Shown: positions 1-5,437 of the stretch, piece after piece | How positions within the stretch are numbered: position 1 is the stretch's first letter | How the letters are laid out: every line of letters begins with the position of its first letter | NCBI GenBank assembly: GCA_902476665.1 | Contig: CABSEO010000169.1 | Coordinates: 1 to 5,437, forward strand | DNA length: 5,437 nucleotides | Reading direction: 5' to 3' | DNA from: an uncultured Emergencia sp. | Lineage (GTDB): Bacteria > Bacillota > Clostridia > Peptostreptococcales > Anaerovoracaceae | Notes under the pieces: generated by a model | Seen by the model: only the letters and a program-made list of their open reading frames with translations | What the model was told of the DNA's origin: nothing | Database searches by the model: none | Made by a program: the position numbers and the translations under genes

Positions 1-906
1 CTTGCGGGTGCCGATTTCTCTCAGCATCTCCATATCATATCGGGTTCTCTGTTCTATCCGCTGTGCTTCCAGCAGTTTGCCTCTATCCTTGAACCACCGG
101 ACACGCTGCTCCAGCTCTTCTTCTATGGTCACCAGCGCTCTTTCCATGTTTTCCTTAGAAGTAACATAGTGGGAGGCCGGATAAATGGCTATATGATTCC
201 GCAGTCCCAGAATCTCTCCTGTCAGCGGGTTCATCTCTTTGATGGATTCTATTTCATCGCCGAAAAGTTCAATGCGTACAGCTTTGTCCGAACCTGCAGG
301 AAACACGTCGATAATATCACCCCGCACTCTGAAAGAACCTCTTTCAAAAGCAAGATCGTTTCTGTTGTACTGTATATCCACCAGTTTGCGCAGAATCTCT
401 CCACGAGGCTTTTCCATACCGGGGCGCAGAGAAATCATCTGGTTTTCGTAGTCAAAAGGACTACCCAGTCCATAGATGCAGGAAACGGAAGCCACGATGA
501 TGACATCTCTCCGCTCAGCCAGCGCTGCTGTGGCCGAATGGCGCAGTTTCTCAATTTCCTCGTTGATATCAGAATCTTTTTCTATATAAGTATCTGTGGA
601 CGGAACATATGCCTCCGGCTGATAATAGTCATAGTAGGACACAAAATATTCTACCGCATTTTCAGGAAAAAACTCCTTGAACTCACCATGGAGCTGAGCT
701 GCCAGAGTCTTGTTATGGGAAATAACCAGTGTCGGCCTGTTCACCTTTTCAATGATATTGGCCATAGTAAAGGTCTTCCCTGAACCGGTTACACCCATCA
801 GCGTCTGATGCTTCTTTCCCTGCAGTACGCCGTCTGCCAGCGTTTCTATAGCCTGAGGCTGATCACCTGTAGGTGCATATTCCGATACGAGTTTAAAATG
901 ATCCAT
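1..906 (-). CDS. uvrB: UvrB, excinuclease ABC subunit B (N-terminal 302 codons, 3' end outside window)
   Basis: UvrB is the DNA-damage-verifying helicase-like subunit of UvrABC nucleotide excision repair in the cytoplasm; it is loaded by UvrA and then recruits UvrC. Translation from the ATG at 906 reads open to base 1. It begins [20 protein letters not shown] and carries the Walker A loop GVTGSGKT (residues 38-45, Lys44) and the Tyr-rich DNA-clamping beta-hairpin [11 protein letters not shown] (90-100). LRHSAT (121-126) and SVSCIYGLG (140-148) follow, then domain 2, the UvrA-contact region, with [12 protein letters not shown] (193-204). All match UvrB closely. Family members are about 660-680 residues, so roughly the first 45% is here; helicase motifs II-VI and the C-terminal UVR domain lie beyond the edge. 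AAGGAG (920-915) lies 8 nt before the ATG and fixes the start. The gene has its own promoter with a probable LexA site; uvrA often follows uvrB in Firmicutes but would be outside the window. Confidence 0.98.
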   Translation of the reverse strand, partial: MDHFKLVSEYAPTGDQPQAIETLADGVLQGKKHQTLMGVTGSGKTFTMANIIEKVNRPTLVISHNKTLAAQLHGEFKEFFPENAVEYFVSYYDYYQPEAYVPSTDTYIEKDSDINEEIEKLRHSATAALAERRDVIIVASVSCIYGLGSPFDYENQMISLRPGMEKPRGEILRKLVDIQYNRNDLAFERGSFRVRGDIIDVFPAGSDKAVRIELFGDEIESIKEMNPLTGEILGLRNHIAIYPASHYVTSKENMERALVTIEEELEQRVRWFKDRGKLLEAQRIEQRTRYDMEMLREIGTRK

Positions 907-1025
907 GCTGAAAACTCCTTTGCGATATCCGATGGATTCGATTTCACACCATCTTATCTTAATCCAATATAAATTTCTTTTCAACTTCTATTTATACCCA
1001 GAAATAATTCTTTTACTGTTTTTTC

Positions 1026-1054
1026 AGTATAACATATTTGTATTGTTTCCGCAA
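1026..1054 (-). promoter_or_regulatory. uvrB promoter (extended -10)
   Basis: Read on the minus strand, TTGCGG (1054-1049) is followed by a 17-nt spacer and TATACT (1031-1026), which matches the sigma-A -10 consensus at 5 of 6 positions. A TGT directly before the -10 makes a TGn extended -10, compensating for the poor -35. The predicted start near 1019 gives a leader of about 113 nt before the uvrB ATG. A second, weaker candidate lies downstream: TTGAAA (984-979), 17 nt, TAAGAT (961-956). The first is preferred because the SOS-box-like sequence overlaps it. Confidence 0.7.
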
Positions 1055-1064
1055 ACAGATGTTC
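1053..1064 (-). promoter_or_regulatory. Probable LexA (Cheo/SOS) operator of uvrB
   Basis: On the minus strand this reads GAACATCTGTTT. It matches the Gram-positive LexA box GAAC-N4-GTTC at all but the last base. It overlaps the first two bases of the uvrB -35 hexamer, so bound LexA would block RNA polymerase. uvrB is an established member of the SOS regulon in Bacillus and many Firmicutes. The match and placement are seen; LexA control is inferred. Confidence 0.6.
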
Positions 1065-1085
1065 TCGTTTTCTTATCTCTTTACT

Positions 1086-1129
1086 CAGAAAAAAACAGTG
1101 CGAGTCTTTCTGCTGCACTGTTTTTTCTG
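1086..1129 (-). terminator. Intrinsic terminator after pbuX (end of the four-gene operon)
   Basis: Near-perfect inverted repeat: CAGAAAAAAACAGTGC (1086-1101) against GCACTGTTTTTTCTG (1115-1129), with a 13-nt loop. On the minus strand the GC-containing core CAGTGC/GCACTG is followed by seven T, as expected for Rho-independent termination. It starts 25 bases past the pbuX stop and ends upstream of the uvrB promoter, so it insulates uvrB from the operon. A matching T run on the other strand means it could also stop plus-strand transcripts. Confidence 0.85.
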
Positions 1130-1153
1130 CTTTTTTACCGTATATGTATTCTT

Positions 1154-2500
1154 TTAATTCTTCTCACACGACACTTCCTCTTTCAGAGCCTCTCCCGCTG
1201 CTTCCATATTTTTCGGCAGCACCAGATTCAGAATGATTGCTACCAGAAATACGACAGCCACACAGTTTTCCGCAAAGACATTCTGTATAATCTGAGGGAA
1301 AATAGAAAAGATCTCAGGCACCTGTGTAAAACCGATGCCCACACTGAGGGATAGCGCAACGATGCTGATGTTTCTCTGTGTATAACCACAGCGGGAAATC
1401 ATCTGAATACCGCTGACAACAATGGTTCCAAACATCATAATGGTGCATCCCCCAAGAACTGCTTCCGGCAGCGTAGCGAGAAATGCTCCGAAAATGGGAA
1501 ACAGTCCTGCCAGAATCATAATAATTGCGCCCATGAGAATGGTAAATCTGTTGACTACCTTTGTCATGGCAACCAGACCGATATTCTGACTGAAGGAAGT
1601 AATCGGCAGACAGCCGAACACTGATGACAGTGCACTGATGAAACCGTCACAGGCAATGGAGCCGGAAGTTTCTTTTTCTTTCGCATTTCTGCCCAGAGCC
1701 GTAGAGGCCAGTGCGGATGTATCCCCAATTGTTTCTGTTGCAGATACCAGGAAAATCAGAAAGACGGAAACAATTGCCCCCGGATGGAATTCGGGTTTAA
1801 AAGGCATAAGTTTCGGTAACGTGATAATTCCGGCATCACTCAGACCTGTAAAGTCTACCATGCCCATAATCACTGCCGCAATATATCCCACAATCAGGCC
1901 GAATAAAACAGAAAGCTGTTTCCAGTAGGATTTTGCCACAATGTTGAATACGATACAGCAGACCAGAGTGATACTGCCCAGAATCAGATTGGTCGCAGAA
2001 CCGAAGTCTTCAGCGCCGCTGCCACCCCCAAAAGACGCTGCTCCAACTGACAAAAGGGAAAATCCGATGGAAGTCACTACACTTGCGGCAACAACCGGTG
2101 TAATCAGCTTTGTCCAGTATTTTGCAAAGAGACCCAGCGTACCTTCCAGAATACCCCCTACCAGAGTGGCTCCCAGAATTGTTCCGTACCCGTAGGTAGG
2201 TCCAATAAAGCAGAATATGGAAACAAAGGTAAAACTGATGCCCATTACAATAGGCAGGCCTGAACCCAGCCGCCATACAGGATACAGCTGAATCGCTGTT
2301 CCGATTCCCGCAATAATCATAGCGCTCTGGATCAGCATGGCCGTATCGGAAGCAGACAGACCGCATGCCCCAGCCACGATGATAATCGGTGCAATATTTG
2401 CAACAAACATTGCCAGGATGTGCTGCAGACCGAATGGAATTGCCCGTCCTACAGGCACTCTTCCCTCCAGCTGATAAATATTACTGATACTGTTCTTCAT
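1154..2500 (-). CDS. pbuX: PbuX-like NCS2 (nucleobase-ascorbate transporter) xanthine/purine permease
   Basis: A 448-residue polytopic inner-membrane symporter of the NCS2/NAT family, expected to take up xanthine (possibly also uric acid) with protons. Visible family landmarks are the TM1 QH motif (Q26, H27 in FGLQHILAMF), TM8 ATETIGD (254-260; E256, D260), D285 in CDGFISAL, and the signature QNIGLVAMTK (305-314). Their spacing matches the functionally essential E272, D276, D304, Q324 and N325 of E. coli XanQ, from my knowledge of that protein. The length fits the family (about 430-460). The last position of the signature is Lys rather than the Gly of XanQ, so exact substrate is less sure than family. 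AGGAGG (2510-2505) is 4 nt before the ATG. The gene begins 17 bases after the xpt stop, so the two are surely co-transcribed, which supports a xanthine assignment. A uracil or urate permease of the same family is the alternative. Confidence 0.92.
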   Translation of the reverse strand: MKNSISNIYQLEGRVPVGRAIPFGLQHILAMFVANIAPIIIVAGACGLSASDTAMLIQSAMIIAGIGTAIQLYPVWRLGSGLPIVMGISFTFVSIFCFIGPTYGYGTILGATLVGGILEGTLGLFAKYWTKLITPVVAASVVTSIGFSLLSVGAASFGGGSGAEDFGSATNLILGSITLVCCIVFNIVAKSYWKQLSVLFGLIVGYIAAVIMGMVDFTGLSDAGIITLPKLMPFKPEFHPGAIVSVFLIFLVSATETIGDTSALASTALGRNAKEKETSGSIACDGFISALSSVFGCLPITSFSQNIGLVAMTKVVNRFTILMGAIIMILAGLFPIFGAFLATLPEAVLGGCTIMMFGTIVVSGIQMISRCGYTQRNISIVALSLSVGIGFTQVPEIFSIFPQIIQNVFAENCVAVVFLVAIILNLVLPKNMEAAGEALKEEVSCEKN

Positions 2501-2517
2501 ATATCCTCCTGAATTGT

Positions 2518-3099
2518 CTACTGTTCTCTGAAAGTGATCTCACCGCTGACATGATCCATGGCATCCACAATTGCCAGAGATTCCAGCTGATATCCCAGAT
2601 TTCGTATGATCTGTCCTCCCGGTTGAAATCCCTTTTCAATGGCAATTCCAATGCCTTCCACTTGTCCTCCTGCAGCCTGTACCAGCTGAATGAGTCCCTG
2701 GAGCGCACAGCCGTTGGCCAGAAAATCATCGATAATCAGCACTTTGTCTCCTTCACCAAGGAATTTTTTAGATACGATAACCTGATTCTTCGTTTTATGG
2801 GTAAACGACTCCACTTCCGCAGTATACATCTCACCGTCGATATTGATGCTCTTTGCTTTCTTTGCAAAGACTACCGGAACCTCAAAGTATCTGGCAGCAA
2901 TACAGGCTATACCGATACCTGAGGCTTCGATCGTCAGGATTTTATTGATCTTCTTGTCTGCAAACCTTTTCTTAAATTCCTCTCCCATCTGTTCAAAAAG
3001 CTGAATGTCCATCTGATGATTCAAAAAGCTGTCTACTTTTAAAACATTGCCTTCTTTGACTACTCCGTCTCTGATAATTCTTTCTTCCAAAAAATTCAT
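2518..3099 (-). CDS. xpt: Xanthine phosphoribosyltransferase
   Basis: This cytoplasmic purine-salvage enzyme makes XMP from xanthine and PRPP. At 193 residues it is almost the same length as B. subtilis Xpt (194). The type-I PRT PRPP loop is [11 protein letters not shown] (120-130), with the PRPP-contact stretch ANGCA at 128-132. Family base-contact residues are present at the expected numbers: L20 and N27 in [10 protein letters not shown], and K156 in IEKGFQPGG. This combination separates Xpt from adenine phosphoribosyltransferase (Apt) and from PurR, which share the fold; there is no N-terminal winged helix as in PurR. An AAGGAGA site (3115-3109) lies 9 nt before the ATG. It sits 38 bases after the YitT-like gene and 17 before pbuX. 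The usual Firmicutes guanine riboswitch is not found in the 38-base spacer, so expression probably depends on the promoter upstream of the first gene. Confidence 0.96.
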   Translation of the reverse strand: MNFLEERIIRDGVVKEGNVLKVDSFLNHQMDIQLFEQMGEEFKKRFADKKINKILTIEASGIGIACIAARYFEVPVVFAKKAKSINIDGEMYTAEVESFTHKTKNQVIVSKKFLGEGDKVLIIDDFLANGCALQGLIQLVQAAGGQVEGIGIAIEKGFQPGGQIIRNLGYQLESLAIVDAMDHVSGEITFREQ

Positions 3100-3137
3100 T
3101 ACCGCAATTCTCCTTCGCTCTTTTCTTTATCATTTTC

Positions 3138-4013
3138 TTAATCATTTGGTCTGTTGTAAAACCATCCGTCTACCTGTGAGGTTTTGATTACATTTACAAA
3201 AGCCTGAGGATCCGCCTCTCTGATAGCGCTCAGCACTCTGTTAACCTCTTCACTGGAAACCACTGAATACAGCATATTCCTCTCTGCCCCCTGATAGCAG
3301 CCGATTCCCCTGAATAATGTAGCATCGTGGTTGGTGATTTCTTTAATTCTTCCGTAAAGTACATTGGGCTGTTCAGTGATGATCAGCAGGGTATGCTTCT
3401 GATAGCGTTTGTATAATGTCTGAATCACTTGTGTGGAGCAGAACTGAAAAATAATGGAATACAATGCTTTGTCAAATCCGAACAGAATTCCTGCTACAAT
3501 GAGGATACAGACATTACCCATGAAAATATAGTTCCAGGTATCAATCCCCCGCTTCTGGGTGAAATAAATTGAGATAAAATCCGTTCCACCCGCACTGGCC
3601 CCCACAAACAGGCACAGACAAATTGCCGCTCCGTTTACGATACCGCCAAAGATACAAATCAGCAGCACATCATAGGTAATGGTCACAGACGGCAGAATAT
3701 CCGTCATAAAACTGCTGAGCACAATCACATAAATCGAATAAAAGGTAAATCTTTTGCCCAGATACCGTATACCTATATAAATAGGTATTAAATTCAGCGG
3801 AATATAAATCAGGGTGTAAGGCAGAGATACATGGAAAAAGGTATCGCCAATCTGCTGAATCAGCAGTGTAATACCTGCAAAGCCTCCCGGAAACAGTCCG
3901 CCTGTTCTGACAAAGCTCTGCAGATTAAACGCATAAAGAAGCGCACCTGCGGTACAAAACAGAATCCTTCTGGCTTCTTTTTTTATCAATCCTTTCCTAT
4001 CGAGTTTTTCCAT
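3138..4013 (-). CDS. YitT-family membrane protein (YitT domain plus C-terminal DUF2179)
   Basis: An integral membrane protein of unknown biochemical role. From the chosen start it has 291 residues, the normal size for the family. A short basic N-terminus (MEKLDRKGLIKKEARR) leads into about five or six hydrophobic segments between residues 17 and 195. Conserved glycine patches are GGLFPGGFAGITLL (38-51) and GASAGGTDFIS (138-148). The soluble C-terminal part (about 205-291), with LFRGIGCYQGAE (233-244) and DPQAFVNVIKTSQVDG (268-283), is a DUF2179 domain. The frame is open to an ATG at 4088, but that start lies deep in the upstream gene and adds a non-hydrophobic Arg-rich tail untypical of the family. 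AGGAG (4025-4021) precedes an ATGATG pair at 4016 and 4013, with 7 nt to the second. The 5' end overlaps the deacylase stop, suggesting translational coupling. No link to purine salvage is known to me. Confidence 0.9.
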   Translation of the reverse strand: MEKLDRKGLIKKEARRILFCTAGALLYAFNLQSFVRTGGLFPGGFAGITLLIQQIGDTFFHVSLPYTLIYIPLNLIPIYIGIRYLGKRFTFYSIYVIVLSSFMTDILPSVTITYDVLLICIFGGIVNGAAICLCLFVGASAGGTDFISIYFTQKRGIDTWNYIFMGNVCILIVAGILFGFDKALYSIIFQFCSTQVIQTLYKRYQKHTLLIITEQPNVLYGRIKEITNHDATLFRGIGCYQGAERNMLYSVVSSEEVNRVLSAIREADPQAFVNVIKTSQVDGWFYNRPND

Positions 4014-4497
4014 CATTCTTCTCCTGTTCCGGCAATTTACTGATGTCAATCCATTCCTTCGCCAGAGAAAACCTGAAAATCTCGTCACAGGTCAGCTCTA
4101 TGGCGCTGTTTGAGCTTCCACATGCAGGAAATACAGTTTCAAATCGTTTCAGCGAAACATCACAGTAAACTTCCACATGAGGATTTTCAATTGCAAAAGC
4201 ACATACGCCTCCAATTGCATGCCCAGTATAAAACTCCACTTCTTCGGCAGTGAGCATTTTTGCTTTAAATCCGAAGAAGTCCTTGAATTTCCGATTGTCT
4301 ATCCGAGCATCCCCGGCCATCTGAATCAGTATGCACCCTTCCTGACTTTTGAAGGATAAAGTTTTGCAGATTCTGGCGCCCTCAACACCTACCGCTTCTG
4401 CCGCCAAATCCACAGTTGCACTGGAAACATCAAATTCCTGAATCCGATCCTTGATGCCCAGCTTATCAAAGTATTCTTTCACCTTTTCAATTGCCAT
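3997..4497 (-). CDS. YbaK/EbsC-family (INS-like) aminoacyl-tRNA deacylase
   Basis: A 166-residue cytoplasmic protein of the INS superfamily, whose characterised members (YbaK, ProX proteins, the ProRS INS domain) hydrolyse mis-acylated tRNAs such as Cys- or Ala-tRNA(Pro). Family features are the substrate-facing segment SSATVDLAAEAVG (25-37), the invariant Lys45 in RICKTLSFK, GDARIDNRKFKDFF (62-75), the glycine loop GGVCAFA (96-102) and FPACGSSNSAIEL (123-135). The last two resemble the Clostridia branch of the family more than E. coli YbaK, so no symbol or exact tRNA substrate is assigned. The loop carries Ala100 where the GxxxP motif normally has Pro; the codon is clearly GCT. The CxSSNSAIEL segment is otherwise intact. 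AGGAG (4509-4505) lies 7 nt before the ATG. It is the first gene of the operon, about 42 nt from the predicted transcription start, and its stop overlaps the start of the YitT-like gene. Confidence 0.9.
   Translation of the reverse strand: MAIEKVKEYFDKLGIKDRIQEFDVSSATVDLAAEAVGVEGARICKTLSFKSQEGCILIQMAGDARIDNRKFKDFFGFKAKMLTAEEVEFYTGHAIGGVCAFAIENPHVEVYCDVSLKRFETVFPACGSSNSAIELTCDEIFRFSLAKEWIDISKLPEQEKNDGKTR
4021..4025 (-). promoter_or_regulatory. Ribosome binding site deciding the YitT-like start
   Basis: Minus-strand AGGAG inside the last codons of the deacylase gene, followed by AAGA and ATGATG. Spacing is 4 nt to the ATG at 4016 and 7 nt to the ATG at 4013; the second is more usual. It argues against the far upstream ATG at 4088. 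Confidence 0.75.
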
Positions 4498-4545
4498 TTC
4501 TATACTCCTGCAGTCATATTTAAGATTTTAATTGAACCGTATTTT

Positions 4546-4574
4546 ATTTTACCTTATCTTTCCCGGACAGACAA
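4546..4574 (-). promoter_or_regulatory. Promoter of the deacylase-yitT-xpt-pbuX operon
   Basis: On the minus strand, TTGTCT (4574-4569), a 17-nt spacer and TAAAAT (4551-4546) give a good sigma-A promoter (4/6 and 5/6 matches). The predicted start near 4539 leaves about 42 nt of leader before the first ATG. That leader is too short for a purine riboswitch (aptamer plus expression platform). Confidence 0.6.
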
Positions 4575-4587
4575 CCTTCAGTTTATT

Positions 4588-4676
4588 TTTTAGAAAAATA
4601 TAAAAAGCAGCAGTGTAAACAATAGTACGATTTTCCTTATACTGTCTAATACTGAAGTCCTATTTGACACTGCTGA
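4588..4676 (-). terminator. Terminator-like long-loop hairpin on the minus strand
   Basis: The arms CAGCAGTGT (4608-4616) and ACACTGCTG (4667-4675) are perfectly complementary over 9 bp. After a small internal loop, AATAG (4621-4625) pairs with CTATT (4660-4664). The remaining loop is 34 nt. On the minus strand the stem is followed at once by CTTTTTATATTTTT, a U-rich tract typical of intrinsic termination. No gene ends into it, since the DNA to its right encodes the plus-strand transporter. It could stop antisense transcripts before the operon promoter, or end a short divergent RNA. The long loop lowers confidence. Confidence 0.45.
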
Positions 4677-4678
4677 CA

Positions 4679-4707
4679 TTGCAGCCCCTTCATTTTCCTC
4701 CTATAAT
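4679..4707 (+). promoter_or_regulatory. Promoter of the NSS transporter gene
   Basis: TTGCAG (4679-4684), a 17-nt spacer and a perfect TATAAT (4702-4707). The expected start is near 4714, giving a leader of about 51 nt before the TTG start codon. The -10 box is overlapped by the left arm of an inverted repeat, a possible operator. Confidence 0.65.
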
Positions 4708-4736
4708 AAATCCGCGAACTAATTTCTGATTTATTA
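4704..4736. repeat. Inverted repeat over the NSS gene -10 and transcription start
   Basis: TAATAAATC (4704-4712) and GATTTATTA (4728-4736) are perfect 9-bp inverted arms separated by 15 bases, about 24 bp centre to centre. The left arm shares four bases with the TATAAT box and the repeat spans the predicted start site. It is a candidate operator for a dimeric regulator, or a weak hairpin in the 5' leader. The arms are AT-rich, so chance is possible. Confidence 0.45.
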
Positions 4737-4750
4737 ACTATCATCGCATC

Positions 4751-4756
4751 AGGAGG
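4751..4756 (+). promoter_or_regulatory. Ribosome binding site for the TTG-initiated NSS gene
   Basis: A full AGGAGG lies 8 nt upstream of the TTG at 4765. No in-frame ATG follows until codon 16, which lies inside TM1, so the strong site plus TTG decides the start. Confidence 0.85.
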
Positions 4757-4764
4757 TGGATTAT

Positions 4765-5437
4765 TTGGATAATAGTAAAGGTCAGTTTAAATCCAATTTC
4801 GGATTTCTGATGGCCGCAGTCGGTTCGGCTGTAGGCCTGGGCAACCTGTGGGGGTTCCCGTATAAAATGGGTAACGGCGGTGGTTTTGCATTCCTTATTC
4901 TTTATCTTTTAATGGCCGTTTTTATCGGTTACCCTTGTATGCTGGGAGAATTCGCTATCGGAAGAAAGGGACAGAAGGCCGCCATTGGTTCTTATGAAAA
5001 AGCTGACCGACGTTTTACTTTTAACGGCTGGATAGCCACATTGTCTCCGTTTTTCCTGTTGACATTCTACTGTGTACTGGGCGGTTATGTACTGAAGTAC
5101 CTGGTATCCAATCTGGGAGATATTTTGGGTGCCGATTTCGGTATTAACGGTGAGGACAGTGGAGTTTTCTTTGAAACATTTGTGGGCAGCGGTGCTCCTG
5201 CCCTTGTCTACACAGGCATTTTCATTATTGTCACTGTACTGATCGTCATGGGAGGTGTATCCGGTGGTATCGAAAAGTTCTGCTCTGTTGCAATGCCGGG
5301 GCTGGCAGTGCTTCTGATCATTACAGTAATCAGAAGCTGCACGCTGCCTGGTGCCGCAGAAGGGCTGGAATTTATCTTCAAACCTAACTTTGAAGTATTT
5401 AAGGGAACAGGCTGGATTACTGTACTGGCATCGGCAG
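4765..5437 (+). CDS. NSS-family (SLC6/LeuT-type) sodium-dependent transporter, N-terminal 224 codons
   Basis: A cytoplasmic-membrane symporter of the neurotransmitter:sodium symporter family, which moves amino acids or related amines with Na+. It starts at TTG (read as Met), giving MDNSKGQFKSNFGFLMAAVG. TM1 contains the family signature GSAVGLGNLWGFPY (20-33). Gly20, Ala22, Val23 and Asn27 fall at the same numbers as the Na1/Na2 ligands of LeuT. GNGGGFAFLILY (36-47) continues into TM2, and GEFAIGRKGQ (61-70) matches the conserved end of TM2. Tyr102 in LTFYCVLGGY aligns with the TM3 substrate-site Tyr (LeuT Tyr108), by my hand alignment. Gly30 replaces the near-universal extracellular-gate Arg (LeuT Arg30). 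Bacterial members are about 440-510 residues, so roughly half is present; TM6 and TM8 are beyond the edge, so substrate cannot be predicted. It is transcribed divergently from the deacylase operon. Confidence 0.95.
   Translation, partial: MDNSKGQFKSNFGFLMAAVGSAVGLGNLWGFPYKMGNGGGFAFLILYLLMAVFIGYPCMLGEFAIGRKGQKAAIGSYEKADRRFTFNGWIATLSPFFLLTFYCVLGGYVLKYLVSNLGDILGADFGINGEDSGVFFETFVGSGAPALVYTGIFIIVTVLIVMGGVSGGIEKFCSVAMPGLAVLLIITVIRSCTLPGAAEGLEFIFKPNFEVFKGTGWITVLASA

Noticed and set aside
169..783. Long plus-strand open frame opposite uvrB
   Set aside because: The opposite strand encodes unmistakable UvrB across this whole stretch; this frame gives no recognisable protein.
905..1354. Plus-strand open frame across the uvrB/pbuX intergenic region
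   Set aside because: It runs through the uvrB promoter and the terminator hairpin into the pbuX 3' end; low-complexity Phe/Leu-rich translation from T-rich DNA.
2481..2729. Minus-strand frame overlapping xpt and the pbuX start
   Set aside because: Shadow of xpt in another frame; no supporting family features.
3100..3137. Purine riboswitch or separate promoter directly before xpt
   Set aside because: The spacer is only 38 bases and holds just an A-rich run and the ribosome site.
4014..4088. N-terminal extension of the YitT-like protein from an ATG at 4088 (25 more residues, 316 aa)
   Set aside because: It lies fully inside the deacylase gene, is Arg-rich and unlike family N-termini; a good AGGAG sits just before ATGATG at 4016/4013.
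4640..4655. Short direct repeat of ATACTG
   Set aside because: Only six bases, two copies, inside the hairpin loop; no reason to think it functional.
4664..4669. Perfect TTGACA as the -35 of the NSS promoter
   Set aside because: It is 32 bases from the TATAAT, far too long; TTGCAG at 4679 has the correct 17-base spacing.
4709..4723. Possible PurR box (CCGCGAACTAAT) in the divergent region
   Set aside because: Two extra bases break the CCGAAC core of the PurBox, and no second inverted box is present.

Overview
The window is a stretch of ordinary chromosomal housekeeping DNA from a low-to-moderate-GC Gram-positive bacterium, most likely a Clostridia-type Firmicute (Lachnospiraceae-like). The reasons are strong AGGAGG-type ribosome sites on nearly every gene, a Bacillus/Clostridium-type LexA (Cheo) box at uvrB, a Firmicutes-type xpt-pbuX pair, a YitT/DUF2179 membrane protein and a bacterial NSS transporter starting at TTG. 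Genus cannot be decided from this sequence alone.

Layout, left to right. Positions 1-906 (minus) hold the first 302 codons of uvrB, running off the left edge. Positions 907-1153 are non-coding: a uvrB promoter with a probable SOS operator over its -35 box, and a hairpin terminator that ends the operon to its right. Positions 1154-4497 (minus) form one four-gene unit, read from the right: a YbaK/EbsC-type aminoacyl-tRNA deacylase, a YitT-family membrane protein (overlapping the preceding gene by about 17 bases), xpt (xanthine phosphoribosyltransferase) and pbuX (NCS2 purine permease, 17 bases after xpt). Positions 4498-4764 are a divergent regulatory region holding a promoter for each direction, two inverted repeats and a minus-strand terminator-like hairpin. 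Positions 4765-5437 (plus) hold the first 224 codons of an NSS (SLC6-type) sodium-coupled amino-acid transporter, running off the right edge.

Functionally, xpt and pbuX make a xanthine uptake and salvage module: PbuX imports the base and Xpt converts it to XMP with PRPP. In many Firmicutes this pair sits directly behind a guanine riboswitch. Here it sits behind ybaK-like and yitT-like genes, and no riboswitch is visible in the spacer or the operon leader. uvrB is a separate DNA-repair unit, likely SOS-induced. The NSS gene is divergently transcribed and probably imports an amino acid or related amine.

I see no mobile element, CRISPR array, tRNA/rRNA or phage gene, and no clear sign of an undescribed multi-gene system. 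The most interesting details are the LexA-box/promoter overlap at uvrB, the loss of the conserved Pro in the deacylase GxxxP motif, the missing gate Arg in the NSS protein, and the structured divergent intergenic region.
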